A stretch of DNA of 64,000 nucleotides, taken from Nocardioides aquaticus (GTDB taxonomy: Bacteria > Actinomycetota > Actinomycetes > Propionibacteriales > Nocardioidaceae). The position numbers were made by a program, and so were the translations under genes. The notes below the pieces were generated by a model that was given only the letters and a program-made list of their open reading frames with translations, was not told the origin of the DNA and searched no databases. Positions 28,465-40,216 of this stretch are shown piece by piece; the stretch's first letter is position 1, and every line of letters starts with the position of its first letter. The stretch lies in NCBI RefSeq assembly GCF_018459925.1, contig NZ_CP075371.1, positions 372,001 through 436,000 of the forward strand, written 5' to 3'.

Positions 28465-29345
28465 GGATCCCGGTCCCGCCCGTCCGGCTGGGCCAGGACG
28501 TGGTCGACCTCGCGGCGGAGTACGCCGACGGTCGCCGCGAGCCGGTCGAGCCGCGCGACGCCGCCACGGTGGTGCTGACCAGGGACGGGTCGCGGACCGG
28601 GGCCGGACCGGACGTCTACCTGCTGCGGCGGCAGACCTCCATGGAGTTCGCCGCGGGCATGTGCGTCTTCCCCGGGGGCGGCGTCGACCGCCGCGACTTC
28701 GACACCGAGGTCGCCTGGGCCGGCCCGACGCCGCAGGAGTGGGCGGCGCGGCTGGACTGCGACGAGGACCTCGCCCGTGCCCTGGTCTGCACCGCGGTGC
28801 GCGAGACCTTCGAGGAGTCCGGCGTGCTGCTGGCCGGTCCGTCGCACGACGAGGTCGTCGCCGACACGACGGGGGAGGACTGGGAGGCCGACCGGGTCGC
28901 GCTGGAGACCCGCGAGCTGGCGATGACCGACTTCCTGACCCGGCGGGGCCTGGTCCTGCGCACCGACCTGCTCGGGGTCTGGGGCGCCTGGCTGACGCCC
29001 GTCTTCGAGCCCCGGCGCTACCGGACGTGGTTCTTCACCGCGGTGTTGCCCGCGGGGCAGCGCACCCGCGACGTCTCCTCCGAGTCGTCCTCGGTGACCT
29101 GGCTTCCGGCGCTGGGCGCGGTCGAGCAGGTGGAGGCCGGGGAGATGCTGATGATGCCGCCGACCTACCTGACCTGCCTCGAGCTGGCGCAGCACGCCGA
29201 CCCGGGCGAGGTGCTGGCCGACGCCGGCGGTCGCCGCGTCGCCATGCACACCCCGACCGTGGTCGAGCACCCCGCCGGCGGTCACACGCTGTCGGTCCCC
29301 GAGCACCAGCGGGCGGTGCTCCAGGCCCGTCACGGGGACGCGTGA
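28461..29345 (+). CDS. NUDIX hydrolase with expanded Nudix box
   Basis: This 294-residue protein has GMCVFPGGGVDRRD followed, after an insertion of about 30 residues, by AVRETFEESGVLL. It is therefore a NUDIX domain with a widened loop, as in NUDT19-like CoA or RNA-cap hydrolases. The C-terminal half has WFFTAVLPAGQRTRDVSSES, which is usual in this subgroup. It probably hydrolyses CoA or acyl-CoA diphosphates; the substrate is inferred. The start is GTG 28461, overlapping ridA. Confidence 0.85.
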   Translation: MRIPVPPVRLGQDVVDLAAEYADGRREPVEPRDAATVVLTRDGSRTGAGPDVYLLRRQTSMEFAAGMCVFPGGGVDRRDFDTEVAWAGPTPQEWAARLDCDEDLARALVCTAVRETFEESGVLLAGPSHDEVVADTTGEDWEADRVALETRELAMTDFLTRRGLVLRTDLLGVWGAWLTPVFEPRRYRTWFFTAVLPAGQRTRDVSSESSSVTWLPALGAVEQVEAGEMLMMPPTYLTCLELAQHADPGEVLADAGGRRVAMHTPTVVEHPAGGHTLSVPEHQRAVLQARHGDA

Positions 29346-30178
29346 GCGCCTCGTCGGGTCCCGGCTGGGCCGGAGGCCCGTTCGGCGCACGCGGACGCTG
29401 CGTGCTCGCGCCGAACGCCGACGTGATGACGCTCGACGGCACCAACACGTGGGTGCTGCGCGAGCCGGGCGCCCGGCGCTCGGTGGTCGTCGACCCCGGC
29501 CCGTCGATGCTGGCCCACCTGGACGCCGTGGCGTCGTTCGCGCAGGTCGACGGCGGCCCGGGCGAGGTCGCGGCCGTGCTGCTCACCCACCACCACCTCG
29601 ACCACAGCGAGGCCGCGCGCGAGTTCGCCGAGCGGGTCGGCTGCGGGGTCCGCGCGCTCGACCCCGCGCTGCGGCTCGGGTCGGAAGGGCTCACCGACGG
29701 CGACGTCGTCGAGGTCGACGGTCTCGAGGTACGCGTGGTCGCCACGCCCGGCCACACCGCCGACTCGCTGTCGTTCTGGCTGCCCGCCGAGGACGCCGTG
29801 CTCACCGGCGACACCGTCCTGGGTCGTGGCACCACGGTCGTCGCGCACCCCGACGGGCAGCTGGGGGCGTACCTGGACTCCCTGGACCGGCTGCACGCCG
29901 TCGCCTCCGAGCACGGCATCACCCAGGTGTGGCCGGGCCACGGGCCCGTGCTCGACGACGCGCTCGGGGTGCTCGAGCACTACCGGGCCCACCGCCACCA
30001 GCGCCTGGCGCAGGTCCGTGGCGCGCTCGCCGACCTCGGCCGCGCTGCCGGCGACGTGCACGAGGACGACGGCCTGCCCCGCCAGGTGGTCGAGACGGTC
30101 TACGCCGACGTCGACCCGGTCCTGTGGGGCGCGGCCGAGCTCTCGGTCCGCGCCCAGCTGGCGTACCTCGCCGGCTGA
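29342..30178 (+). CDS. MBL fold metallo-hydrolase
   Basis: This 278-residue protein has the metal motif THHHLDH near residue 82, with further ligands in ATPGHTADS, LTGDTVLG and VWPGHGPV. The length and tail fit the LACTB2-like/Rv3677c group, some of which act on RNA or thioesters. It is the last gene of the DUF4177-RidA-NUDIX-MBL operon (GTGA overlap with the NUDIX gene). It converges on crp across a large inverted repeat. Confidence 0.88.
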   Translation: MSASSGPGWAGGPFGARGRCVLAPNADVMTLDGTNTWVLREPGARRSVVVDPGPSMLAHLDAVASFAQVDGGPGEVAAVLLTHHHLDHSEAAREFAERVGCGVRALDPALRLGSEGLTDGDVVEVDGLEVRVVATPGHTADSLSFWLPAEDAVLTGDTVLGRGTTVVAHPDGQLGAYLDSLDRLHAVASEHGITQVWPGHGPVLDDALGVLEHYRAHRHQRLAQVRGALADLGRAAGDVHEDDGLPRQVVETVYADVDPVLWGAAELSVRAQLAYLAG

Positions 30179-30186
30179 CCAGGCGG

Positions 30187-30260
30187 GCTGTGACGCTGTG
30201 TTACGTCCTCTGGTGAGGCGTCGTGGCGCAGCGCCAGACGACGTGACACAGCGTGACAGC
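30187..30260. repeat. Large inverted repeat between MBL gene and crp
   Basis: Arms 30187-30207 and 30240-30260 are 21 bases with two differences (one of them a wobble pair). Between them GTCGTGGCGC and GCGCC-AG-ACGAC form a second hairpin. Located between convergent genes, it may end both transcripts. The core GACGCTGTGT also recurs in the acs-actP gap, so it may be a repeat element or a protein site. Confidence 0.7.
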
Positions 30261-30274
30261 TGAGTGGGTCGGCG

Positions 30275-30952
30275 TCAGCGGGCGCGGCGGCCCAGTCGCT
30301 CGATGTCCATGATCACCACGGAGCGGGGCTCCAGGCGCAGCCAGCCGCGGGAGGCGAAGTCGGCCAGGGCCTTGTTGACGGTCTCGCGGGAGGCGCCGAC
30401 CAGCTGGGCGAGCTCCTCCTGCGTGAGGTCGTGGTGGACGTGGATGCCGTCGTCGGCCGAGCGGCCGAAGCGGTCGGCGAGGTCGAGCAGCGCCTTGGCC
30501 ACGCGGCCGGGGACGTCGGAGAAGACCAGGTCGGCCACCACGTCGTTGGCCTTGCGCAACCGGCTGGCGAGCTGGGTGAGCAGCCCCCGGGCGACCGTGG
30601 GGCGGCCCTCGAGCCAGCGCAGCAGGTCGTCGTGGGAGAGCGAGGCGAAGCTGGTGTCGGTCACCGCGGTGACCGTCGCCGAGCGCGGGCCGGGGTCGAA
30701 GAGCGACAGCTCGCCGAACATCTGGCCGGGACCGAGGATGGCCAGCAGGTTCTCCCGGCCGTCCGCGGAGGTCCGGCCGAGCTTCACCTTGCCCTCCATG
30801 ACGATGTAGAGCTTGTCGCCGGAGTCGCCCTCGTGGAACAGCACCTCGCCCCGGCGGAGACGGCTCTCGGCCATCGAGGTGTGCAGCGCAGCGGCTGCTT
30901 CGTCGTCGAGCGCGCTGAACAGCGGCGCCTGGCGCAGTACGTCGTCGTCCAC
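30275..30952 (-). CDS. crp: CRP/FNR family transcriptional regulator (cAMP receptor type)
   Basis: This 225-residue protein has an N-terminal cyclic-nucleotide domain with the cAMP contacts [17 protein letters not shown] and a C-terminal winged helix ([21 protein letters not shown]). It is very close in pattern to mycobacterial Crp (Rv3676), which binds TGTGA-N6-TCACA sites. GTG 30952 is chosen since AGGAGGACC directly precedes it; an upstream start would add residues not seen in the family. Three CRP-like palindromes in this window lie before scoAB, the acetate symporter genes and hppA. Confidence 0.95.
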   Translation of the reverse strand: MDDDVLRQAPLFSALDDEAAAALHTSMAESRLRRGEVLFHEGDSGDKLYIVMEGKVKLGRTSADGRENLLAILGPGQMFGELSLFDPGPRSATVTAVTDTSFASLSHDDLLRWLEGRPTVARGLLTQLASRLRKANDVVADLVFSDVPGRVAKALLDLADRFGRSADDGIHVHHDLTQEELAQLVGASRETVNKALADFASRGWLRLEPRSVVIMDIERLGRRAR

Positions 30953-31122
30953 GTGGTCCTCCTGACGCTCCCGGACATTCCGGCCGAGCATATCGAGTGC
31001 GGCATCTCACACGCGAATGCAGGGGCGAGCGGTGCCAGTGTGGCGCAGGTGACCCCGGCGGCGCCGACCGGTCCGCGACCCGGCCCCGTCAGGTGCGGCG
31101 ACGGGCCGTCGGCACCGCGCCG

Positions 31123-31128
31123 TAGTCT
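31123..31128 (+). promoter_or_regulatory. -10 box of nth (leaderless)
   Basis: TAGTCT lies seven bases before GTG 31136. The 183-bp crp-nth gap otherwise shows no clear operator; a less GC-rich patch lies at about 30990-31030. Confidence 0.5.
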
Positions 31129-31135
31129 GGCCACC

Positions 31136-31873
31136 GTGAGTGCTCCCTCCTCGTCGGGCCCCCCGTCGGCCGCCGGTGGGCGACCGTCGACCGCGCTGGT
31201 CCGGCGTGCCCGCAAGGTCGACCGCGCCCTCGCCGCGGCCTACCCCGAAGCGCGGTGCGAGCTGGACTTCGCCGACGCCTTCGAGCTGCTCGTGGTCACG
31301 GTGCTCAGCGCGCAGACCACCGACCGGCGGGTCAACACCACCCGGCCCACCCTCTTCGCGGCCTACCCCGACGCGCCGGCCATGGCGGCCGCGGACCGGG
31401 CCCACCTCGAGCAGATCCTCGGCCCGCTCGGTTTCTTCCGGGCCAAGACCGAGTCGCTGCTCAAGCTCTCCGCCGCCCTCGTCGCCGACCACGACGGCGA
31501 GGTCCCGCCCCGTCTGGAGGACCTGGTGAAGCTCCCCGGGGTCGGCCGCAAGACCGCCAACGTGGTGCTCGGCAACGCCTTCGACGTCCCGGGGATCACC
31601 GTCGACACGCACTTCGGGCGCCTGGCGCGCCGGCTGGGGTGGACCGAGGAGACCGACCCGGTCAAGGTCGAGCACGCCGTCGGTGCGCTGTTCCCGAAGC
31701 GGGACTGGACCATGCTCAGCCACCACCTGATCTGGCACGGGCGGCGCCGCTGCCACGCCAAGAAGCCGGCGTGCGGCGCCTGCCCGGTCTCGCACTGGTG
31801 CCCGTCCTTCGGCGACGGCCCCACCGACCCGGTCGCCGCGGCCGCGCTGGTCAAGACCCAGGGTCCCGCGTGA
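31136..31873 (+). CDS. nth: Endonuclease III
   Basis: This base-excision repair glycosylase/AP lyase removes oxidised pyrimidines. The 245-residue protein has the helix-hairpin-helix [13 protein letters not shown] with catalytic lysine, the aspartate in TVDTHFGRL, and a C-terminal [4Fe-4S] motif ([18 protein letters not shown]-x6-C-x2-C-x5-C). GTG 31136 follows a leaderless promoter. It is first in a chain nth-tlpA-NUDIX-marP with four-base overlaps at each junction, matching Rv3674c-Rv3671c. Confidence 0.95.
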   Translation: MSAPSSSGPPSAAGGRPSTALVRRARKVDRALAAAYPEARCELDFADAFELLVVTVLSAQTTDRRVNTTRPTLFAAYPDAPAMAAADRAHLEQILGPLGFFRAKTESLLKLSAALVADHDGEVPPRLEDLVKLPGVGRKTANVVLGNAFDVPGITVDTHFGRLARRLGWTEETDPVKVEHAVGALFPKRDWTMLSHHLIWHGRRRCHAKKPACGACPVSHWCPSFGDGPTDPVAAAALVKTQGPA

Positions 31874-32424
31874 GGACCCGGACGACCCGGCGCGCGGCCG
31901 CGCTGTCGGCCGCCGGCGCCGTCCTGGTGCTGGCCGGTGGCTGCACGTCGGCCCCCGCCGAGGAGGCGGTCGAGACGCTGCCGGAGGTGACGCTGCAGAC
32001 CTTCGACGCGCCGGGCCGGCAGGCCGGCGAGCAGCAGGGCGAGGTCTACCTGCCCGAGGTGGAGGGGCCTGCGGTGGTCAACCTGTGGGCGTCGTGGTGC
32101 ACCCCGTGCCGCGAGGAGCTGCCCGTGGCCGAGCAGTTCGCCCAGGACCACGGCGACCGGGTGCGGGTGCTCGGCGTGAACTACCTCGAGAGCCAGCCCG
32201 AGGAGGCGCGGTCGCTCGCGGAGGAGAGCGGGCTGACCTTCCAGCTGCTCCAGGACCCCGACGGCGAGCTCGACGGCGCCTCGCCCTTCCCGACCCTGCA
32301 GGGCCTGCCGTTCTGGGCCTTCGTCGACGCCGACGGCCGCGTGGTGCACCGCGAGTTCGTGGTCGTCGAGTCCGAGCAGCAGCTCGTCGACCTGGCCGAG
32401 GAGCACCTCGGGGTGCGCCTGTGA
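31870..32424 (+). CDS. TlpA-like thioredoxin lipoprotein
   Basis: This 184-residue exported protein has an N-terminal signal ending in the lipobox-like VLAGGCTS, so it is probably lipid-anchored outside the membrane. The thioredoxin fold has WASWCTPC (CxxC active site) near residue 75 and a cis-proline region [12 protein letters not shown]. It should reduce or exchange disulfides of envelope proteins or cytochromes. Its place before marP is notable since MarP activity depends on a disulfide. GTG 31870 overlaps the nth stop. Confidence 0.88.
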   Translation: MRTRTTRRAAALSAAGAVLVLAGGCTSAPAEEAVETLPEVTLQTFDAPGRQAGEQQGEVYLPEVEGPAVVNLWASWCTPCREELPVAEQFAQDHGDRVRVLGVNYLESQPEEARSLAEESGLTFQLLQDPDGELDGASPFPTLQGLPFWAFVDADGRVVHREFVVVESEQQLVDLAEEHLGVRL

Positions 32425-33149
32425 GCACGCACGCGGGCCGCGCGCCCGAGGTCCCCGCGGGGATGCCGGAGTGGCTGCGCCCGGTCGCGGAGCGCGCCGG
32501 CGGGATCACCGTGCACGACCTGACCCGCTTCCTGCCGCCCGAGGACGCCGAGCCCCGCCGTGGTGCGGTGCTGATGCTGTTCGGCGAGGGTGAGCGCGGC
32601 CCCGAGCTGCTGCTGACCGAGCGTGCCCACGGCATGCGTTCCCACCCGGGCCAGGTCTCCTTCCCCGGCGGCGGGATCGACCCGGGCGAGACCACGGCCG
32701 AGGCCGCGCTGCGCGAGGCGTGGGAGGAGACCGGGCTCGACCCGACCGGCGTCGAGGTCTTCGCCGAGCTGCCCGAGCTCTGGCTGCCGCCCTCCAACTT
32801 CGCCGTCACGCCGGTGCTGGCGTGGTGGCGCGAGCCGGGCCCGGTCCATGTCGCGTCGCCCGAGGAGGTGCACGCCATCCACCGGGTCGTCCTGCGCGAG
32901 CTGGTCGACCCGGAGCACCGGATCCGGGTCCGCGGGCCGTCGGGCTGGGTCGGCCCCGGCTACCTGATCGGCGACGACAAGGACGTCATCTGCTGGGGGT
33001 TCACCGCCGGCATCATCAGCCGGCTCTTCGACGTCCTCGGCTGGACCGAGGAGGTGGACGACGCCCCGATGCACGACCTGCCCGACTACATGCTCGTCGG
33101 GCGCCGCGTCGACCGCGAGCCGGTGCGCGAGTCCCTGGAGGACGGATGA
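32421..33149 (+). CDS. NUDIX hydrolase, CoA pyrophosphatase type
   Basis: This 242-residue protein contains a canonical Nudix box starting at GGGIDPGET and ending REAWEETGL, preceded by RSHPGQVSFP, the signature of NudL-like CoA diphosphatases. It would split CoA into phosphopantetheine and 3',5'-ADP; exact substrates may include other nucleotide diphosphates. It is coupled to tlpA and marP by four-base overlaps. Confidence 0.9.
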   Translation: MSTHAGRAPEVPAGMPEWLRPVAERAGGITVHDLTRFLPPEDAEPRRGAVLMLFGEGERGPELLLTERAHGMRSHPGQVSFPGGGIDPGETTAEAALREAWEETGLDPTGVEVFAELPELWLPPSNFAVTPVLAWWREPGPVHVASPEEVHAIHRVVLRELVDPEHRIRVRGPSGWVGPGYLIGDDKDVICWGFTAGIISRLFDVLGWTEEVDDAPMHDLPDYMLVGRRVDREPVRESLEDG

Positions 33150-34320
33150 ACCTGCTCGACTGGCTGCTGGTCGTCCTCGTCCTGGTCTACGCCCTCAGCG
33201 GCTACTGGCAGGGCTTCGTCACCGGGGCCTTCGCCACCGGCGGGCTGCTCCTCGGCGGTCTGCTCGGCGTCGTCCTGGCCCCGCTCGCGCTGGGCGACGC
33301 CGACCCGTCGCTGCTGGTCTCGCTCGGCGCGCTGTTCATCGTCATCCTGGCGGCCTCGCTGGGCCAGGCGCTGTTCCAGTACGCCGGGGCGAGGCTGCGC
33401 GACAAGATCACCTGGCAGCCCGCGCGCGCCCTGGACGCGGTCGGCGGAGCCGCGCTCAGCGCGATGGCCGTCCTGATCGTGGCGTGGGCGCTCGGCGTCG
33501 CGGTCGCCGGCTCACGGATCGGCTCCGTGACGCCGCTGGTGCGCGACTCCGCGGTGCTGGAACGGGTCGACCAGGTCGTGCCGGCCCCGGCGACGGCGGC
33601 GCTGCAGGCCTTCAACAACGTGGTCGGGGCCAGCTTCTTCCCGCGCTACCTCGAGCCCTTCGCCCCGAGCGGATCGTCGAGGTCGGGCCCGGGCCGAGGC
33701 GGCTGCTGCAGGACCCCGACGTCGTGGACGCGGAGCGGAGCGTGCTGAAGGTGCGCGGCGACAACGTCTGCGGCCGGGGCGTCGAGGGCAGCGGAGTCCT
33801 GTACGCACCGGGGCGGCTGATGACCAACGCCCACGTGGTGGCCGGCGTCTCCCAGCCGACGGTCGAGATCGGTGGCACCACGGTGGGGGCCAGCACGGTC
33901 TACTACAACGCCGACCTGGACGTGGCGGTGCTCGCCCTCGACAGCGGGCAGACGCCGACCCTCGACCTCGAGGAGGGCGCCCGGCCCCGCGACGGCGTCG
34001 CCATCGTGGGCTACCCCGAGGACGGCCCGTACGACGTGCAGCCCGGCCGGATCCGCTCCGAGCAGAGGCTCCGCTCGCCCGACATCTACGGCGAGGGCGC
34101 GGTGATCCGCGAGGTCTACTCGCTGCGCGGGCTGGTGCGCCCCGGCAACTCCGGCGGCCCGGTCCTCGACTCCGAGGGCGACGTGGTCGGCCTGGTGTTC
34201 GCGGCGTCGGTGACCGACGCCGACACCGGGTACGCCCTGACCGCGGCGCAGGTGACCCGCAGCGCCGAGCTCGGCACGCAGAACACCGAGGCCGTCAGCA
34301 CCGGCGACTGCGCCGCCTGA
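33146..34320 (+). CDS. marP: MarP membrane serine protease, with an apparent frameshift
   Basis: MarP is a membrane-bound periplasmic protease needed for acid and oxidative stress resistance in mycobacteria. The first ~173 codons encode four membrane helices. After CCCCG at 33663-33667 the frame breaks: frame zero ends at 33748 (200 aa), while family sequence ERIVEVGPGPRRLLQDPDV continues one frame back to 34320. One missing G explains it. The protease domain shows the triad His in TNAHVV, Asp in NADLDVAV and Ser in RPGNSGGPV, and two cysteines (NVCGRG and GDC near the end) that fit the regulatory disulfide. Corrected length is ~391 aa, as in Rv3671c. Confidence 0.88.
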
Positions 34321-34371
34321 GACCACCGGTCGGCCCTGGTCAGGGCTGGTCGGCGGTCCGTCGGCGGTCCG

Positions 34372-34776
34372 TCAGCGCTTGCCCTTGAGAGCCTTGGGGA
34401 TCTCGCGGCCCTGGGCGATCGCGCGCTCAGGGGGCCCGACCTTCTGGAGCTTCTTGTACCCGATCAGGCCCAGGCCGCCGGCGACCAGCAGGTAGAAGCC
34501 GAAGACGATCAGGAAGGCCCAGTGCAGGGCCAGGCCGTCGCCGTTCCAGTTGATGAAGAACGCGATCGCGATCGAGAGCATGATGATCGCCAGCACGCCG
34601 ACGAACGCGGCGGCGGCGAACATGGCGACGCCGATCCCGCCCGAGCGGACGGTGACCTTCAGCTCCGACTTGGCCAGGGCGATCTCCGAGGAGATCAGGC
34701 CCGAGATGTCGCGGCTGGCGTCGGAGACGAGGCGACCGATGGTCGGCTCGGTGTCCTTCACCGGGGTGTTGGCCAT
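34372..34776 (-). CDS. Phage holin family protein (Rv3669-like)
   Basis: This 134-residue protein has an amphipathic N-terminal region (LVSDASRDISGLISSEIALAKSE is split by charge), two membrane helices at ~50-75 and 82-105, and a basic tail (PKALKGKR). It fits the Phage_holin_3_6 superfamily found in actinobacterial chromosomes. There is no nearby phage gene, so a lysis role is unlikely; the function is unknown. ATG 34776 has GGGAGCAC upstream. It converges on marP. Confidence 0.85.
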   Translation of the reverse strand: MANTPVKDTEPTIGRLVSDASRDISGLISSEIALAKSELKVTVRSGGIGVAMFAAAAFVGVLAIIMLSIAIAFFINWNGDGLALHWAFLIVFGFYLLVAGGLGLIGYKKLQKVGPPERAIAQGREIPKALKGKR

Positions 34777-34866
34777 GCTGTGCTCCCAGGTCGTGCGCGG
34801 CGGGTGTGTCGTGCGGTCCGGACAGACCCTATCCAAGCCGGGCGGGGTCGGCGCCCACCCCGGCCG

Positions 34867-36261
34867 TCAGGCCGGGGGAGTCGCGGGGTCGGCGTCCCCG
34901 GTCTGGTAGACGTCGGGGATGCCGTCGCGGTCGTCGTCGCGGGTCTCCTTCTCCTCGACCCGCTTGTAGACCTTGTTGCGCGCACGCAGCACGACGGTGG
35001 CCAGCAGCGCCGCGGTGACCGAGCCGAGCAGGACGCCGACCTTGACGTGCTCGTCGCGCTCGCTGCCCTGCCCGAAGGCCAGCTCGCCGATCAGCAGGGA
35101 GACGGTGAACCCGATGCCGGCGAGCATCGAGACGCCGATGACGTCGACCCAGGACAGCTCGTCGTCGAGGTCGGCCTTGGTGAAGCGGGCGAAGAGCCAC
35201 GAGGCGCCGGTGATGCCGACGGTCTTGCCGACCACGAGCCCGGTCAGGATGCCCAGGGCGACGGGGTCCTTCAGCGACTCGACCAGGCCGGACAGCCCGC
35301 CGACGGTGACCCCGGCGGCGAAGAAGGCGAAGACGGGGACCGCGATCCCGGCCGAGATCGGGCGGACGAGGTGCTCGAGGTGCTCGGCCAGGCCGGGGCC
35401 GTCCTGACCGTCCTTGCGCAGGACCGGCACGGTGAAGCCGAGCAGCACCCCCGCGACGGTGGCGTGGACACCGGACTCGTGCACCAGCACCCACGCGACC
35501 AGGGCCAGCGGGACCAGCAGCCAGACCTGGCGGAAGCGCTTCTGCACCAGCAGGCCGAAGACGGCGATCGGCACCAGCGCCAGCGCCAGGAACAGCGGCT
35601 GCAGCTCGTCGGTGTAGAAGATCGCGATGATCGTGATGGCCAGCAGGTCGTCGACGACGGCGAGGGTCAGCAGGAAGGTGCGCAGGCCCGTGGGCAGGTG
35701 GGTCGAGATCACCGCGAGGATGGCGACGGCGAAGGCGATGTCGGTCGCGGTGGGGATCGCCCACCCCTCGAGGGCGCCGTTCGAACCGAGGTTCCAGGCC
35801 ACGAAGATCAGGGCCGGGGCGATCATGCCGCCCACGGCCGCGGCGATCGGGAGCGCGGCCCGCTTGGGGTCGCGCAGGTCGCCGGCGACGAACTCGCGCT
35901 TCAGCTCGAGACCGACGACGAAGAAGAAGATCGCCAGCAGCCCGTCGGCTGCCCAGGTGCCGATGCTGAGGTCGAGGTGCAGCGACTCCGGACCGATCAC
36001 GTAGTCGCGGGCGGCGGTGTAGTACTCCGCCCAGGGGGTGTTCGCCCAGATGATCGCGACGAGGGCACCGGCGATGAGCAGCATCCCACCGGTGGTCTCG
36101 GCCCGGAGGACTCCGGCGATGCGGGAGCTCTCCAGGAAGGACCCGCGGGAGAACAGGCGGTCCTGCTCGGCGTGGTGCTCGGACTCGGCCTGGGCGTGGT
36201 CCGGTCCGGGGGCCGGCTCCCGCCGGGCGGCGGGGGAGAGATCGGGCTGGTCGGGGCTCAT
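34867..36261 (-). CDS. nhaA: Na+/H+ antiporter NhaA
   Basis: This 464-residue, twelve-segment membrane protein exchanges sodium (or lithium) for protons. The paired aspartates of the ion site are seen in [10 protein letters not shown], with ATDIAFAVA upstream in the unwound helix, and GLELKREFV is another family mark. The cytoplasmic N-terminal ~55 residues (acidic, His-rich) and a C-terminal charged tail ending [14 protein letters not shown] extend beyond the E. coli protein. ATG 36261 has GGAGCAGTC upstream. Confidence 0.94.
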   Translation of the reverse strand: MSPDQPDLSPAARREPAPGPDHAQAESEHHAEQDRLFSRGSFLESSRIAGVLRAETTGGMLLIAGALVAIIWANTPWAEYYTAARDYVIGPESLHLDLSIGTWAADGLLAIFFFVVGLELKREFVAGDLRDPKRAALPIAAAVGGMIAPALIFVAWNLGSNGALEGWAIPTATDIAFAVAILAVISTHLPTGLRTFLLTLAVVDDLLAITIIAIFYTDELQPLFLALALVPIAVFGLLVQKRFRQVWLLVPLALVAWVLVHESGVHATVAGVLLGFTVPVLRKDGQDGPGLAEHLEHLVRPISAGIAVPVFAFFAAGVTVGGLSGLVESLKDPVALGILTGLVVGKTVGITGASWLFARFTKADLDDELSWVDVIGVSMLAGIGFTVSLLIGELAFGQGSERDEHVKVGVLLGSVTAALLATVVLRARNKVYKRVEEKETRDDDRDGIPDVYQTGDADPATPPA

Positions 36262-36358
36262 GACTGCTCCTACGGGGTCGATGACGACGTTGCCGACCAG
36301 ACTTCCCGGCGCACCGCGGACCATCCTAGGGTGCCGGGCCTCACCCCGGGGACGACGA

Positions 36359-36386
36359 GACCGCGGGGGCCGGTGCCCCCGCGGTC
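36359..36386 (-). terminator. Terminator of acs
   Basis: A perfect 12-bp stem (GACCGCGGGGGC / GCCCCCGCGGTC, loop CGGT) lies 40 bp past the acs stop. Confidence 0.7.
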
Positions 36387-36426
36387 CGTGTCCGTGCCGC
36401 GTCCGTGCGCCGTGCGGCGCGGTGCC

Positions 36427-38406
<1,980 letters not shown>

Positions 38407-38484
38407 GTTCTTCTCCCCGGTGGGTCGTGGGTGGGTGGTGCTGACGGGTGGCGCGGGGCCGGCAGGTGGTCCCGCCCGTCCTGG

Positions 38485-38510
38485 GACGCTGTGTCGTCCG
38501 ACACTGTGTC
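38485..38510. promoter_or_regulatory. Two tandem palindromes upstream of acs
   Basis: GACGCTGTGTC (38485-38495, one mismatch) and GACACTGTGTC (38500-38510, perfect) have centres 15 bp apart, 79-125 bp before the acs start. Two like-oriented dyads of this kind suggest binding of a regulator in two copies. The first shares GACGCTGTGT with the inverted repeat next to crp. Confidence 0.45.
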
Positions 38511-38551
38511 GGTGCCCAGGTTGCTCCGGGGTTGTCCCCCGGTGCCACCCC

Positions 38552-38577
38552 CGCCCCGGACCTGACGGCCCGGGGCG
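38552..38577 (-). terminator. Terminator of the acetate symporter gene
   Basis: A CGCCCCGG / CCGGGGCG stem with a 10-base loop lies 23 bp beyond the symporter stop. A second hairpin (CCGGGG ... CCCCGG) follows at about 38526-38542. Confidence 0.5.
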
Positions 38578-38599
38578 CGGGTGGAGCGGTGCCGGTCGG

Positions 38600-40216
38600 T
38601 CAGTGGCTGATCGCCTTCTCGGAGCCCGCGCCGGTCAGCGCGCGCACCTCGAGCTCGGTGTAGCGGTCCTCGGCGGCCGGCTCGCGGCTGCTGAGGGCAC
38701 CGATGATGCCGAAGAGGAAGCCGAGCGGGATCGAGACCAGGCCCGGGTTCTCCAGCGGGAACCAGGAGATGTCGATCCCGGCGGGCAGCAGGGAGAGGTT
38801 CTCGCCCGAGGTCGGGTCGGTCTTGCCCGACATCACCGGGGAGAAGATCACCAGCCCGATGCTGGCGACGAGCCCGCCGTAGATGCTCCACAGGGCGCCC
38901 CGGGTGTTGAACCGGCGCCAGAAGATGTTGAGCAGGATCGTCGGCAGGTTCGCCGACGCGGCGACGGCGAAGGCCAGCGCCACCAGGAACGCGATGTTCA
39001 GGTTCTGGGCCGGGATGGCCAGGAGGATCGCCACCAGGCCGATGCCGGCCGCAGCGATCCGGGTCACCCGGATCTCCTCCTTCTCGGTGGCCATCCCCTT
39101 CTTGAACACGTTGTTGTAGACGTCGTGCGCCACCGACGCCGACGACGTCAGCGTCAGGCCGGCGACGACGGCCAGGATGGTGGCGAAGGCGACCGCCGCG
39201 ATCAGGGCGAGCAGGATGGCGCCGCCGGTCGTGCCGGCTCCACCGCCCACCTCCTCGGCCAGGCGGGGTGCGGCGAGGTTGCCGGCCGGGTCGAGCGTGC
39301 TGGTGTCGAGCAGCGCCGCGGCGCCGAAGCCCAGGATCAGGGTGAAGAGGTAGAACACGCCGATCAGCCCGATGGCCCACAGCACCGACTTGCGGGCGTC
39401 CCGCGCGGTCGGGACCGTGTAGAAGCGGATCAGGATGTGCGGCAGACCGGCCGTGCCGAGCACCAGCGCGAGGCCGAGGCTGACGAAGTCCAGCTTGCTG
39501 GTGAGGCTGCCGCCGTACTTCAGGCCGGGCTCGAGGAACGCGGAGCCGGCGCCGGAGTTCGTGGCGGCCTGGCCGAGCAGGTCGGAGATGTTGAAGCTGA
39601 ACTGGGCCAGCACCAGCACCACGATCAGCGCGGAGCCGACCATCAGCAGCACGGCCTTGATGATCTGCACCCAGGTCGTGCCCTTCATGCCGCCGACGGT
39701 GACGTAGAAGATCATCAGGGCGCCGACGCCGAAGATGACGATGTTCTTGATCGCCTGGTTGTCGACGCCGAGGAGCAGCGCGACGAGCGTGCCCGCACCG
39801 ACCATCTGGGCGAGCAGGTAGAAGATCGAGACCACGACCGTCGACGTCGCGGCGGCGAGGCGGACCGGGCGGCGACGCATCCGGAAGGCGAGCTGGTCGG
39901 CCATCGTGTAGCGACCGGAGTTGCGCAGCATCTCCGCGACCAGGAGCAGCGCCACCAGCCAGGCGACCAGGAAGCCGATCGAGTAGAGGAAGCCGTCGTA
40001 GCCCGACAGCGCGATGATCCCGGAGATGCCCAGGAAGGACGCCGCCGACATGTAGTCGCCGCCGATGGCCAGGCCGTTCTGGATCGGGGAGAAGCTGCGG
40101 CCGCCGGCGTAGAAGTCCGAGGTGCCCTCGGTGGAGCGGCTGGCGCGGATGGTGATGAAGATGGTGAGCGCCACGACGCTCAGGAACAGGACGGTGGTCA
40201 GGACCTGGTCGTTCAT
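38600..40216 (-). CDS. actP: Sodium:solute symporter, cation/acetate symporter ActP type
   Basis: This 538-residue protein has about 13 membrane helices. SSS-family features include the start of helix 1 (GTSDFYAGGRSFSPIQNGLAI is split around the SPIQNG turn) and the sodium-site helix SYDGFLYSIGF region. Its partner DUF485 protein is encoded just upstream (ATGA overlap), and acs lies downstream, so acetate or another short carboxylate is the likely substrate. A CRP-like site precedes the pair. Confidence 0.9.
   Translation of the reverse strand: MNDQVLTTVLFLSVVALTIFITIRASRSTEGTSDFYAGGRSFSPIQNGLAIGGDYMSAASFLGISGIIALSGYDGFLYSIGFLVAWLVALLLVAEMLRNSGRYTMADQLAFRMRRRPVRLAAATSTVVVSIFYLLAQMVGAGTLVALLLGVDNQAIKNIVIFGVGALMIFYVTVGGMKGTTWVQIIKAVLLMVGSALIVVLVLAQFSFNISDLLGQAATNSGAGSAFLEPGLKYGGSLTSKLDFVSLGLALVLGTAGLPHILIRFYTVPTARDARKSVLWAIGLIGVFYLFTLILGFGAAALLDTSTLDPAGNLAAPRLAEEVGGGAGTTGGAILLALIAAVAFATILAVVAGLTLTSSASVAHDVYNNVFKKGMATEKEEIRVTRIAAAGIGLVAILLAIPAQNLNIAFLVALAFAVAASANLPTILLNIFWRRFNTRGALWSIYGGLVASIGLVIFSPVMSGKTDPTSGENLSLLPAGIDISWFPLENPGLVSIPLGFLFGIIGALSSREPAAEDRYTELEVRALTGAGSEKAISH

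Noticed and set aside
34372..34776. Prophage remnant suggested by the holin-like gene
   Set aside because: No other phage genes, integrase or attachment repeats are nearby, and this gene has a stable chromosomal counterpart (Rv3669).
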